41,276 nt of DNA from Cypionkella sp. (GTDB lineage Bacteria > Pseudomonadota > Alphaproteobacteria > Rhodobacterales > Rhodobacteraceae). The stretch covers positions 1-41,276 of the forward strand of contig JALOTC010000010.1 in assembly GCA_025458085.1 (NCBI GenBank), in the 5' to 3' direction. Below are positions 21,460-29,452 of this stretch, piece by piece. Within the stretch, counting starts at the first letter, position 1. Each line of letters opens with the position of its first letter. Made by a program: the position numbers and the translations under genes. The notes beneath the pieces were generated by a model. The model saw nothing but the letters and a program-made list of their open reading frames with translations, was not told the origin of the DNA and made no database searches.

Positions 21460-21516
21460 CTCCGCCTCTTTTGATCAAAAAATGGCCGCCCTAGAACTGG
21501 ACAGGACGCCTGCGCC

Positions 21517-22974
21517 ATGCTTTGCATGTCCCGATCCGAAATGGGAGAGTCCGATGCTCGACACCGTCACCAACCTCGCGTCCCTTCTCAAGATGGCGAT
21601 ACTTTCGCCGTGGTGAACCCCGCCCGCGGCGACATCATCTGCCATGTCCCCAACCTTGGCCGGGCCGAAACCGCTCGCGCCATCGCCGCCGCTGATGCCG
21701 CGATGAAGGATTGGGCCGCCCGCACCGGCAAGGAACGCGCCCAAATCCTGCGCAAATGGTTCGAGTTGATGATGGAAAACCAGCACGATCTGGGCCTCAT
21801 CCTCACCGCCGAAATGGGCAAACCGCTGGCCGAGGCAAAGGGCGAAGTCGCCTATGGTGCCTCCTTCATCGAATGGTTCGGCGAAGAGGCGAAACGCATC
21901 TACGGCGAAACCATCCCCGGCCACCAGCGCGACAAGCGCATCACCGTGCTCAAACAACCCATCGGCGTTGTCGGCTCCATCACGCCGTGGAACTTCCCCA
22001 ATGCGATGATCGCCCGCAAGGCTGGCCCCGCGCTTGCCGCAGGCTGCGGCTTCGTCGCCCGCCCGGCGGCAGAAACGCCCCTTTCGGCGCTGGCGATGGG
22101 GCTTTTGGGCGAACGCGCGGGCCTTCCCAAGGGGATTCTCTCCATCATCACCTCCAAGAAATCCTCCGATATCGGCAAGGAATTCTGCGAAAACCACACC
22201 GTGCGCAAACTCACCTTCACCGGCTCGACCGAGGTAGGCCGCATCCTTCTGCGTCAAGCCGCCGATCAGGTGATGAAATGCTCCATGGAACTGGGCGGCA
22301 ATGCCCCCTTCATCGTCTTTGACGACGCCGATCTCGATGCCGCGGTCGCCGGAGCGATGATGTCGAAATTCCGCAACAACGGCCAAACCTGCGTCTGCGC
22401 GAACCGCATCTATGTGCAGGCCGGCGTCTATGACGCCTTCGCCGCCAAACTCCGCGCCGCCGTTGAAAAATCCCGCGTGGGCGATGGCCTGTCTGATGAT
22501 GTGCAATTCGGCCCCCTCATCAACAAGGCCGCTGTCGAAAAGGTGCAGGAACATATCCAAGACGCCACCGCCAAAGGCGCACGCGTCGAACTCGGCGGCA
22601 AGCCCCATGCGCTTGGCGGCAATTTCTTCGAACCCACCATCCTCACCGGCGTGACCGATGACATGCTGGTGACGAATGAAGAAACCTTCGGCCCCCTCGC
22701 GCCACTGTTCAAATTCGACACCGAGGAAGAAGTCGTGGCCAAGGCCAACGCCACGATATTCGGCCTCGCCTCCTATTTCTATGCCCGCGACATTGGCCGC
22801 ATCACCCGCGTGCAAGAGGCGCTGGAATACGGCATCGTCGGGGTGAACACCGGCATCATCTCCACCGAAGTCGCCCCCTTCGGCGGGGTCAAGCAATCCG
22901 GCCTTGGCCGCGAAGGCTCCCGCCATGGGATGGAGGATTATCTGGAGATGAAATACATCTGCCTCTCGATCTGA
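21517..22974 (+). CDS. gabD: NAD(P)-dependent succinate-semialdehyde dehydrogenase; N-terminus appears disrupted
   Basis: FAVVNPARGDIICHVPN...PWNFPNAMIARKAGPALAAGCGF...MELGGNAPFIVFDDADLD...NNGQTCVCANRIYV...GGVKQSGLGREGSRHGMEDYLEMKYICL; start region abnormal (see findings). Confidence 0.88.
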   Translation: MLCMSRSEMGESDARHRHQPRVPSQDGDTFAVVNPARGDIICHVPNLGRAETARAIAAADAAMKDWAARTGKERAQILRKWFELMMENQHDLGLILTAEMGKPLAEAKGEVAYGASFIEWFGEEAKRIYGETIPGHQRDKRITVLKQPIGVVGSITPWNFPNAMIARKAGPALAAGCGFVARPAAETPLSALAMGLLGERAGLPKGILSIITSKKSSDIGKEFCENHTVRKLTFTGSTEVGRILLRQAADQVMKCSMELGGNAPFIVFDDADLDAAVAGAMMSKFRNNGQTCVCANRIYVQAGVYDAFAAKLRAAVEKSRVGDGLSDDVQFGPLINKAAVEKVQEHIQDATAKGARVELGGKPHALGGNFFEPTILTGVTDDMLVTNEETFGPLAPLFKFDTEEEVVAKANATIFGLASYFYARDIGRITRVQEALEYGIVGVNTGIISTEVAPFGGVKQSGLGREGSRHGMEDYLEMKYICLSI

Positions 22975-22981
22975 CCTTCCG

Positions 22982-23025
22982 CCGCGGGCGGGGTTTCTGT
23001 GCGCCAGCGCAGGCCCCTCCCGCGG
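22982..23025. terminator. Strong GC hairpin downstream of gabD
   Basis: CCGCGGGCGGGG ... CCCCTCCCGCGG (11 of 12 paired) with inner CTGTGCG/GCGCAG pairing; no T tract. Confidence 0.45.
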
Positions 23026-23097
23026 CTCACGCCACTGGCGGCGCGGGCGCACAGCGCCTAGCTTTAGGGCCAAAGCCACAGCAAAGGGCATCCGCCA

Positions 23098-23895
23098 TGT
23101 CAAACGACTACACTCCCCCGAAAGTCTGGAAATGGGAACAGCCCTCGGGCGGCGCTTTCGCCAATATCAACCGCCCCATTGCAGGCGCCACCCATGACGC
23201 GCATCAAGGTCACGATCCTTCTGGAAGAACTGCTGGAGGCTGGCCACGCCGCCGAATATGACGCGTGGCATATCGATATCGGCAAGGGCGAACAATTCAG
23301 CACGGGCTTCGTCGCCATAAACCCCAATTCCAAAATCCCCGCGCTGATGGACCACAGCGCCACACCGCCCCAGCGCGTCTTCGAATCCGCCTCCATCATG
23401 CTCTATCTCGCCGAAAAATTCGGCGGCGCCTTCATCCCCCAAGCCCCCGCCGACCGGACCGAGATGTTTAACTGGCTCTTCTGGCAAATGGGCAGCGCCC
23501 CCTTCGTCGGCGGCGGCTTCGGCCATTTCTACGCCTATGCCCCGGTGAAAATCGAATATGCGATCAACCGCTATGCGATGGAAACCAAGCGCCAGCTTGA
23601 CGTTCTCAACCGCCATCTCGCCGACCGTGACTGGATGGCAGGCCCCAGCTACAGCCTCGCCGATATCGCGATCTTCTCGTGGTATGGCAACATGGTCCTT
23701 GGCCGCGCCTATAACGCCGCCGAATTCCTTGATGTCGAAAGCTATACCCATGTCCTCGCTTGGGCGCGCCGCATCGATGCCCGCCCCGCCGTGATCCGTG
23801 GCCGCATGGTCAACCGCACCTGGGGTGAGCCTTGGGAACAACTCAAGGAACGCCATTCCGCCGCCGATTTCGCCAGCGTCCCGAAACGGCCCTGA
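23098..23895 (+). pseudogene. YghU-type glutathione S-transferase; frame interrupted near N-terminus (intact ORF 23179..23895)
   Basis: Frame from 23098 reads MSNDYTPPKVWKWEQPSGGAFANINRPIAGATHDA (YghU N-terminus); the family continues in another frame as IKVTILLEELLEAGHAAEYDAW...INPNSKIPALMDHS...GGGFGHFYAYAPVKIEYAINRYAMETKRQLDVL. Confidence 0.75.
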
Positions 23896-23910
23896 AGTCT
23901 CCTGTCCTCC

Positions 23911-23963
23911 TTCATCTTGGCCCAAATACTCTCGGGGGGCGCGGGGGGCAGACAGCCCCCCGC
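23911..23963. repeat. Second copy of the dispersed intergenic hairpin element (opposite orientation to 12500..12700)
   Basis: TTCATCTTGGCCCAAATACTCTCGGGGGGC + perfect 9-bp stem GCGGGGGGC-AGACA-GCCCCCCGC. Confidence 0.75.
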
Positions 23964-24087
23964 CTTACCGGCAAGCCAAGGCAGGCAGATCCGAAACGCG
24001 TGATTTTGACACCTGCCGCATCGCGCCCCTTCCCCCTGCGCGCCCTTTGCGCTATGCGGCCCCGTCTTTGGACGGAAGGAGCACCAG

Positions 24088-25044
24088 ATGGGCTACAAGG
24101 TCGTTGTCGTCGGCGCTACCGGGAATGTGGGCAAGGAAATGCTCAACATCCTGGCCGAGCGCGAATTCCCCGTGGATGAAATTGCCGCGCTGGCCAGCCG
24201 AAAATCGCTGGGCACCGAGGTAAGCTTCGGCGACCGAACTTTGAAAACCCAGGATTTGGACACGTTCGACTTCACGGGCTGGGATATCGCGCTCTTCGCC
24301 ATCGGGTCAGACGCGACCAAGGTCTATGCGCCCAAGGCGGCAAGCCAAGGCTGCGTGGTGATCGATAACTCCTCGCTTTACCGCTACGATCCGGACATTC
24401 CGCTGATCGTTCCGGAAGTGAACGCGGAGGACATCGTCCGCTACAAGAACAAGAACATCATCGCCAACCCCAACTGCTCCACCGCGCAGATGGTGGTGGC
24501 CCTCAAGCCCCTGCATGACCGCGCCCGCATCAAGCGCGTGGTCGTCGCCACCTATCAATCGGTCTCCGGCACCGGCAAAGAGGCGATGGACGAACTCTGG
24601 AACCAGACCAAGGGCCTGTTCGTCCCCGGTCAGGAAGTCGCGCCCAAGGTCTACCCCAAGCAGATCGCCTTCAACGTGATCCCGCATATCGACATCTTCC
24701 TCGACTCGGGCGAGACGAAGGAAGAATGGAAGATGGTGGCCGAAACGAAGAAGATCCTTGATCCGTCGATCAAGGTCACCGCCACCTGCGTGCGCGTGCC
24801 GGTGTTCGTCGGCCATTCCGAGGCGATCAACATCGAATTCGAAGATTTCCTCGATTGGGAAGAGGCGACCGATATCCTGCGCGAAGCGCCCGGTGCCACC
24901 TACATCAGCCGCATCCGTCAGGATTCGACGATCGAGAATGGCCTGAACCTGTGGTGCGTCAGCGACAACCTGCGCAAGGGTGCCGCCCTGAACGCCGTGC
25001 AGATTGCCGAAGTGCTGGGCAACCGCTGCCTGAAAAAGGGCTGA
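24088..25044 (+). CDS. asd: Aspartate-semialdehyde dehydrogenase, with apparent in-frame internal deletion
   Basis: MGYKVVVVGATGNVGKEMLNILAEREFPVDEIAALASRKS..., NPNCSTAQMVVALKPLHD, RVPVFVGHSEAINIEF, SDNLRKGAALNAVQIAE. Confidence 0.93.
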   Translation: MGYKVVVVGATGNVGKEMLNILAEREFPVDEIAALASRKSLGTEVSFGDRTLKTQDLDTFDFTGWDIALFAIGSDATKVYAPKAASQGCVVIDNSSLYRYDPDIPLIVPEVNAEDIVRYKNKNIIANPNCSTAQMVVALKPLHDRARIKRVVVATYQSVSGTGKEAMDELWNQTKGLFVPGQEVAPKVYPKQIAFNVIPHIDIFLDSGETKEEWKMVAETKKILDPSIKVTATCVRVPVFVGHSEAINIEFEDFLDWEEATDILREAPGATYISRIRQDSTIENGLNLWCVSDNLRKGAALNAVQIAEVLGNRCLKKG

Positions 25045-25070
25045 GTCGCCCTCGACCTACGTGAAGCAGA

Positions 25071-25093
25071 GGCCCGCCATTGGCGGGCCTTTT
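25071..25093 (+). terminator. Rho-independent terminator downstream of asd
   Basis: GGCCCGCC-ATT-GGCGGGCC followed by TTTT. Confidence 0.8.
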
Positions 25094-25279
25094 GCTTTGC
25101 TGCATCCTGATAGCAAACAAGGCGTCACAGCCACACAGGGGCACATGGCCCCAAACCATCCGGAAACCATCCAAAAGGTGGTGTCCCTTATCCTTCCAGA
25201 AGCACGGCTTATCTTTTCGCGCAGGTGCATTGGCGCAGTCTTCAGCCTATTCCTAGATCATCGCGAAAGGAGATGCGCC

Positions 25280-25441
25280 ATGACCCAGAAAGCTGAAGAA
25301 CTCTTCGCCTCGCTCGCCGAAATGTTCTCGCCCTCGGCCAAGCGCTATGCGGAATCGCTTGCCCCCCTGATGCCCAAGCGGGACGCAACGGCTTCGCACT
25401 CCACGCCTCGTCGCGTCAGCGTGTTTGGTCACGCTGCCTGA
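25280..25441 (+). CDS. Small 53-aa hypothetical protein
   Basis: MTQKAEELFASLAEMFSPSAKRYAESLAPLMPKRDATASHSTPRRVSVFGHAA; Shine-Dalgarno-like AAAGGAG upstream; own terminator downstream. Confidence 0.6.
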   Translation: MTQKAEELFASLAEMFSPSAKRYAESLAPLMPKRDATASHSTPRRVSVFGHAA

Positions 25442-25467
25442 TCGTTTCACACGTTCCTCTGGGAAGG

Positions 25468-25496
25468 GGGGATGGCTGAAAGGCCATCCCCTTTTT
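25468..25496 (+). terminator. Rho-independent terminator downstream of the 53-aa ORF
   Basis: GGGGATGGC-TGAAAG-GCCATCCCC followed by TTTTT. Confidence 0.85.
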
Positions 25497-25549
25497 CCGT
25501 TTCAAGGGAAATGGCAAAGCGCGGCACGGTGCAAAACCGTCCCACGCAC

Positions 25550-26194
25550 TCAAACCGGGGAAAAACCGCGCAGGGGGTCGTATTGCTCCAGAACGCCTTC
25601 GCCCGTGTCATTCCACAACCCATGCAGCGTCAAACGCTCTTCCTCGACCGCGCGGGCGACGAAGGGGAAGGTCATCAGGTTTTCAAGGCTCACCAACACC
25701 GCCTCTTTCTCCAAGGCGCGCGGGCGCACAGCATCGGGCAGGTCTTTCACCCGGTCAAATCCGGGGCGCAGAATATCCATCCACCGCCCGACGAAAGAGG
25801 ATTTCTCCTCCAAAGCGGGGGCAAGGCCACAGCACATGTCATGGCACCCCCGCACGCCGCCACAGTTCGAATGGCCCAGCACCACGATATGCGCCACACC
25901 CAGCGAGGTGACCGCATATTCCACCGCCGCCGATGTGCCGTGATACTCGCCATCAGGATTATAGGGTGGCACAAGATTTGCGATGTTGCGGTGGATGAAG
26001 AATTCCCCCTCATCCGCCCCAAAGATCGACGTAACATGGACGCGGCTGTCACAGCAGGAAATCACCATGGCGCGCGGATGCTGACCACTTTCGGCCAACC
26101 TGCGAAACCACGCCTTGTTGTCCTGATAGGAGGTCGCGCGCCAGCCATGAAACCGCTGGATCAGATAATGGGGAAGCGGGCGGGCTGCATTCAT
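25550..26194 (-). CDS. Beta-class carbonic anhydrase
   Basis: AMVISCCDSRVHVTSIFGADEGEFFIHRNIANLVPPY..., VLGHSNCGGVRG. Confidence 0.95.
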   Translation of the reverse strand: MNAARPLPHYLIQRFHGWRATSYQDNKAWFRRLAESGQHPRAMVISCCDSRVHVTSIFGADEGEFFIHRNIANLVPPYNPDGEYHGTSAAVEYAVTSLGVAHIVVLGHSNCGGVRGCHDMCCGLAPALEEKSSFVGRWMDILRPGFDRVKDLPDAVRPRALEKEAVLVSLENLMTFPFVARAVEEERLTLHGLWNDTGEGVLEQYDPLRGFSPV

Positions 26195-26348
26195 GCCGGT
26201 CGTCCTCGGGTCGCCCTTAGGGCGGGTCTAGGCGCGGTGATACGGGGCAATCGCAGAAAATTCGAGAGGAATATTGCCGCGGCAGCAACGTTTTCTTCAG
26301 CGCCGCGGCTGTTTCTCGCATTCGGGTGTGACTAGGAAAGGTGTGGCC

Positions 26349-26738
26349 ATGACGGCTGAAAAAATTGTCACGCTGCATCCCGTTGAACGGGTGCAGCAAG
26401 ATGCGGAACCCATCGCCTCGCTCTATCGCGATCTGGGCACAACCTCCGCCGAACAGGTGGTGACACGTGCGCTCACGGAACTGGGGCTGACCATGGCAGC
26501 GCTCAATGCACAGGTCCGCGCCCGCGACCTCGATGCACTCGCGCGCCGCCTGCGCAAATTGCAGTCCATGGCCGAAAACCTCGGACTTGTGTCCCTTGCC
26601 CGTGTGGCACAGGATCTGCGCATTTGCCTTGGCCGCAGCGATGCCACGGCCTTTTCCGCCGTCTGGGCGCGGCTCATCCGCATCGCGGAACGCTCGCTTG
26701 CCCCGGACCGCGATCTGCTCGACAGGTCGCTACACTGA
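26349..26738 (+). CDS. Helical hypothetical protein
   Basis: MTAEKIVTLHPVERVQQDAEPIASLYRDLGTTSAEQVVTRALTELGLTMAALNAQVRARDLDALARRLRKLQSMAENLGLVSLARVAQDL... Confidence 0.65.
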   Translation: MTAEKIVTLHPVERVQQDAEPIASLYRDLGTTSAEQVVTRALTELGLTMAALNAQVRARDLDALARRLRKLQSMAENLGLVSLARVAQDLRICLGRSDATAFSAVWARLIRIAERSLAPDRDLLDRSLH

Positions 26739-26801
26739 CAGGTGCCCTTGCGGGCGGCAGAGGAACGGCTAGGCTTGGCGCGACCCAAGCAAGAGGCTCC
26801 G

Positions 26802-28205
26802 ATGTCCGTTCCTCCCCGCCCCGCCCCTGCCTTCGCGCCCGATGACGCGCCTTCCCTGCCGCTGCACCTCGTGGCTCCCGAAGGGCTGGAGGCTTGGCTC
26901 GAAGGGCCGGGCAAGGCCTGGTCCGGCTGGCTCAAGACCACGGGGTTCGAGGCAGGTCTGGGCGAAACCCGGCTCCTCCCCGCTACGGATGGTCTCGCCG
27001 GTGCGGTCTGCGGCCTAGGTACACCCAAGGCCCGCGCGCGCAGCCGTTTCGGCCTGTCCCGCGCGACGAATGCCCTGCCCGCGGGCGTTTGGCATCTGGA
27101 AGGTGCGCTTTCCCCGCAAGACGCGACCGAGGCGGCTTTGGGCTGGCTCCTCGCCTCTTACCGCTTTGACCGCTATCGCCCCGGCAAGGCCGCGCCCGCC
27201 CTGCCCTTGCTGAAATGCCCTGCGGGTGTGCAGGCCGACCAGTGCCTCGCCATGGCCGAAGGCGAATTCCTGACCCGCGATCTGATCAATACCCCCGCCT
27301 CGGACCTCGGCCCTGCCGAATTGCAAGAGGCATTCATGGCCCTCGCCGCCCGCTTTGGCGCCACGGCAGAGGCGATCGTAGGCGATGACCTGCTGGCCCG
27401 AAACTTCCCCATGATCCATGCCGTGGGACGCGCCTCTGCCCGCGCGCCCCGCCTGCTAGAGATGCGCTGGGGCGATGCGGGTCCGCGGCTGACGCTCGTG
27501 GGCAAAGGCGTCTGTTTCGATACCGGGGGGCTGGACCTCAAACCCTCCACCGGCATGCTCTTGATGAAAAAAGACATGGGCGGGGCGGCCACGGTCATGG
27601 GGCTTGCGCTGATGATCATGCGGCTTCGCCTGCCCATTCGCCTGCGCGTTCTGGTGCCTGCGGTGGAAAACAGCGTCTCTGGCACGGCGATGCGCCCGCG
27701 CGATATCCTGACCAGCCGCAAGGGCCTGACGGTCGAGGTGAACAATACCGATGCCGAAGGCCGCCTGATCCTTGCCGATGCCCTCGCCCTCGCCTGCGAG
27801 GAGGAAAGCGATGCGCTGATCTCCATGGCCACGCTGACAGGCGCGGCGCGGGTGGCGGTCGGGCCGGACCTCGCCCCCTATTTCACCGATGACGCCGAAG
27901 TTTCCGCCGCGCTCGAGGCGGGGGCCGTCGCGGGCCTTGATCCGGTCTGGCGCCTGCCCTTCCATGCGCCCTATGACTCGATGCTCGAACCCGGCATTGC
28001 CGATCTGGACAATGCCCCCACAGGCGGCTTTGCCGGCGCAATCACCGCAGCCCTGTTCCTGCGCCGCTTTGCCGACCACCCGCGCTATACGCATTTCGAC
28101 ATTTACGCCCATACGCCGAACGACCTGCCCGGTCGGCCCAAGGGGGGCGTGGGGCAAGGCGCGCGGGCGCTCCTCCATGCCCTGCCCCGGATCCTCGGCC
28201 TGTGA
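26802..28205 (+). CDS. M17 leucyl aminopeptidase family protein
   Basis: LVGKGVCFDTGGLDLKPSTGMLLMKKDMGGAATVMGLA..., NNTDAEGRLILADALALA. Confidence 0.94.
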   Translation: MSVPPRPAPAFAPDDAPSLPLHLVAPEGLEAWLEGPGKAWSGWLKTTGFEAGLGETRLLPATDGLAGAVCGLGTPKARARSRFGLSRATNALPAGVWHLEGALSPQDATEAALGWLLASYRFDRYRPGKAAPALPLLKCPAGVQADQCLAMAEGEFLTRDLINTPASDLGPAELQEAFMALAARFGATAEAIVGDDLLARNFPMIHAVGRASARAPRLLEMRWGDAGPRLTLVGKGVCFDTGGLDLKPSTGMLLMKKDMGGAATVMGLALMIMRLRLPIRLRVLVPAVENSVSGTAMRPRDILTSRKGLTVEVNNTDAEGRLILADALALACEEESDALISMATLTGAARVAVGPDLAPYFTDDAEVSAALEAGAVAGLDPVWRLPFHAPYDSMLEPGIADLDNAPTGGFAGAITAALFLRRFADHPRYTHFDIYAHTPNDLPGRPKGGVGQGARALLHALPRILGL

Positions 28206-29032
28206 CGCGCGACCGCAGGCTCACGCCCTTTTCGGGCCGCATCGCGCTTGCCGCCCTGCGAGGAGAGATCGCAGCAGAGGCCTTCACCGAAGGCGAGGCC
28301 GCTGCCATCGCCACACCGCTGGCGGACCTCCTCACCCAGCCCGGCGGTGCGCGGGACCGTCAACTTCTGCTGGGCGATGCGGTCACCGTGATTGACCGGC
28401 GCGATGGCCATGCCTTCGTTCAGGCCGAGAAAGACGGCTATTGCGGCTGGCTGGCCGAAGCCGCCCTCGGCCCGCCCATCACGCCAAGCCATTGGGTCGC
28501 AGCCCGCGCCTCGCATCTCTACATTGCGCCCAAGGTGCAGGCCCCAGACATCGCCGCCCTCCCCTTTGGCGCGCGCCTCACAGTCACAGCCACCTCTGGC
28601 AGTTTCGCGCAGGTGACGGGCGGCTTCGTCCCCCTTGCCCATCTGCGCGCGATGGGTGATCGCCCCACCGATCCGGTCGGCGTTGCCGAAAGCTTCCTCG
28701 GCGCGCCCTACCTCTGGGGCGGGAATTCAGCGGCGGGGCTCGATTGTTCGGGCCTTGTGCAATCGGCCTTCCTCGCCTGCGGCCTGCCCTGCCCCGGCGA
28801 CAGCGATTTGCAGCAGAGCGTGGGCCAGCCCTTGCCCAACAGCGCCCCTCACCGGCGCGGCGATCTGATCTTCTGGAAAGGCCATGTCGCGCTGGTCAGC
28901 GATCCACAAACCCTGATCCATGCGAACGGCCACAGCATGACCGTCACCTATGAACCCATCACCGCCTGCATCCAGCGCATCGAAAGCCAAGGCGGCGGTC
29001 CGGTCACCGCAAGGCGCAGACCCGCAGGCTAA
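28202..29032 (+). CDS. C40 (NlpC/P60) family peptidase with SH3-like N-terminal region; GTG start
   Basis: FLGAPYLWGGNSAAGLDCSGLVQSAFLACGLPCPGDSDLQ..RRGDLIFWKGHVALVSDPQTLIHANGHSM; GTGA overlap with upstream M17 stop. Confidence 0.92.
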   Translation: MTRDRRLTPFSGRIALAALRGEIAAEAFTEGEAAAIATPLADLLTQPGGARDRQLLLGDAVTVIDRRDGHAFVQAEKDGYCGWLAEAALGPPITPSHWVAARASHLYIAPKVQAPDIAALPFGARLTVTATSGSFAQVTGGFVPLAHLRAMGDRPTDPVGVAESFLGAPYLWGGNSAAGLDCSGLVQSAFLACGLPCPGDSDLQQSVGQPLPNSAPHRRGDLIFWKGHVALVSDPQTLIHANGHSMTVTYEPITACIQRIESQGGGPVTARRRPAG

Positions 29033-29382
29033 AGCCCATCAACCGACCGGATCAACTTGCGCTCCAGCACACGTAGCACCAGCTCCAGATCGTGACCACG
29101 CCGCAGCACCTGCCCATCCGCGCCAAGCACGGCATATATCCCCTGCTTGGCCCGCAGCTTCGGGCGCTTTTCAATGCGGTAGAGCGGGAATTCCGTGGTC
29201 CGCCGGAACACTGCGAACACCGCCACATCGCGCAGGAAAGACATCGCATAGTCGCGCCACTCTCCCGCCGCGACCATCCGCCCGTAAAGGCCAAGGATCA
29301 CCTGCAACTCACGCCGATCAAAGCGCACCTGATCATCCAGGTGGGCACCAGAGGGGAAAGGGGTCGGGGTCTGGGCCGTCAT
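29029..29382 (-). CDS. DUF2794 domain-containing protein
   Basis: VRFDRRELQVILGLYGRMVAAGEWRDYAMSFLRDVAVFAVFRRTTEFPLYRIEKRPKLRAKQGIYAVLGADGQVLRRGHDLELVLRVLERKLIR. Confidence 0.85.
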   Translation of the reverse strand: MTAQTPTPFPSGAHLDDQVRFDRRELQVILGLYGRMVAAGEWRDYAMSFLRDVAVFAVFRRTTEFPLYRIEKRPKLRAKQGIYAVLGADGQVLRRGHDLELVLRVLERKLIRSVDGL

Positions 29383-29452
29383 GGCGCAAGCTTACGCCAG
29401 CGCGGGCACAAATCAATGCCCCTGATCGGCCCGAACGCGCTCACCGCACCGG

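Noticed and set aside
21475-23103. 542-aa minus ORF antisense to gabD
   Set aside because: gabD motifs on the plus strand are clear; the antisense ORF has no recognisable motif.
29029-29032. 4-nt overlap of convergent stops (NlpC/P60 and DUF2794)
   Set aside because: Common in compact genomes; no further structure to suggest function.
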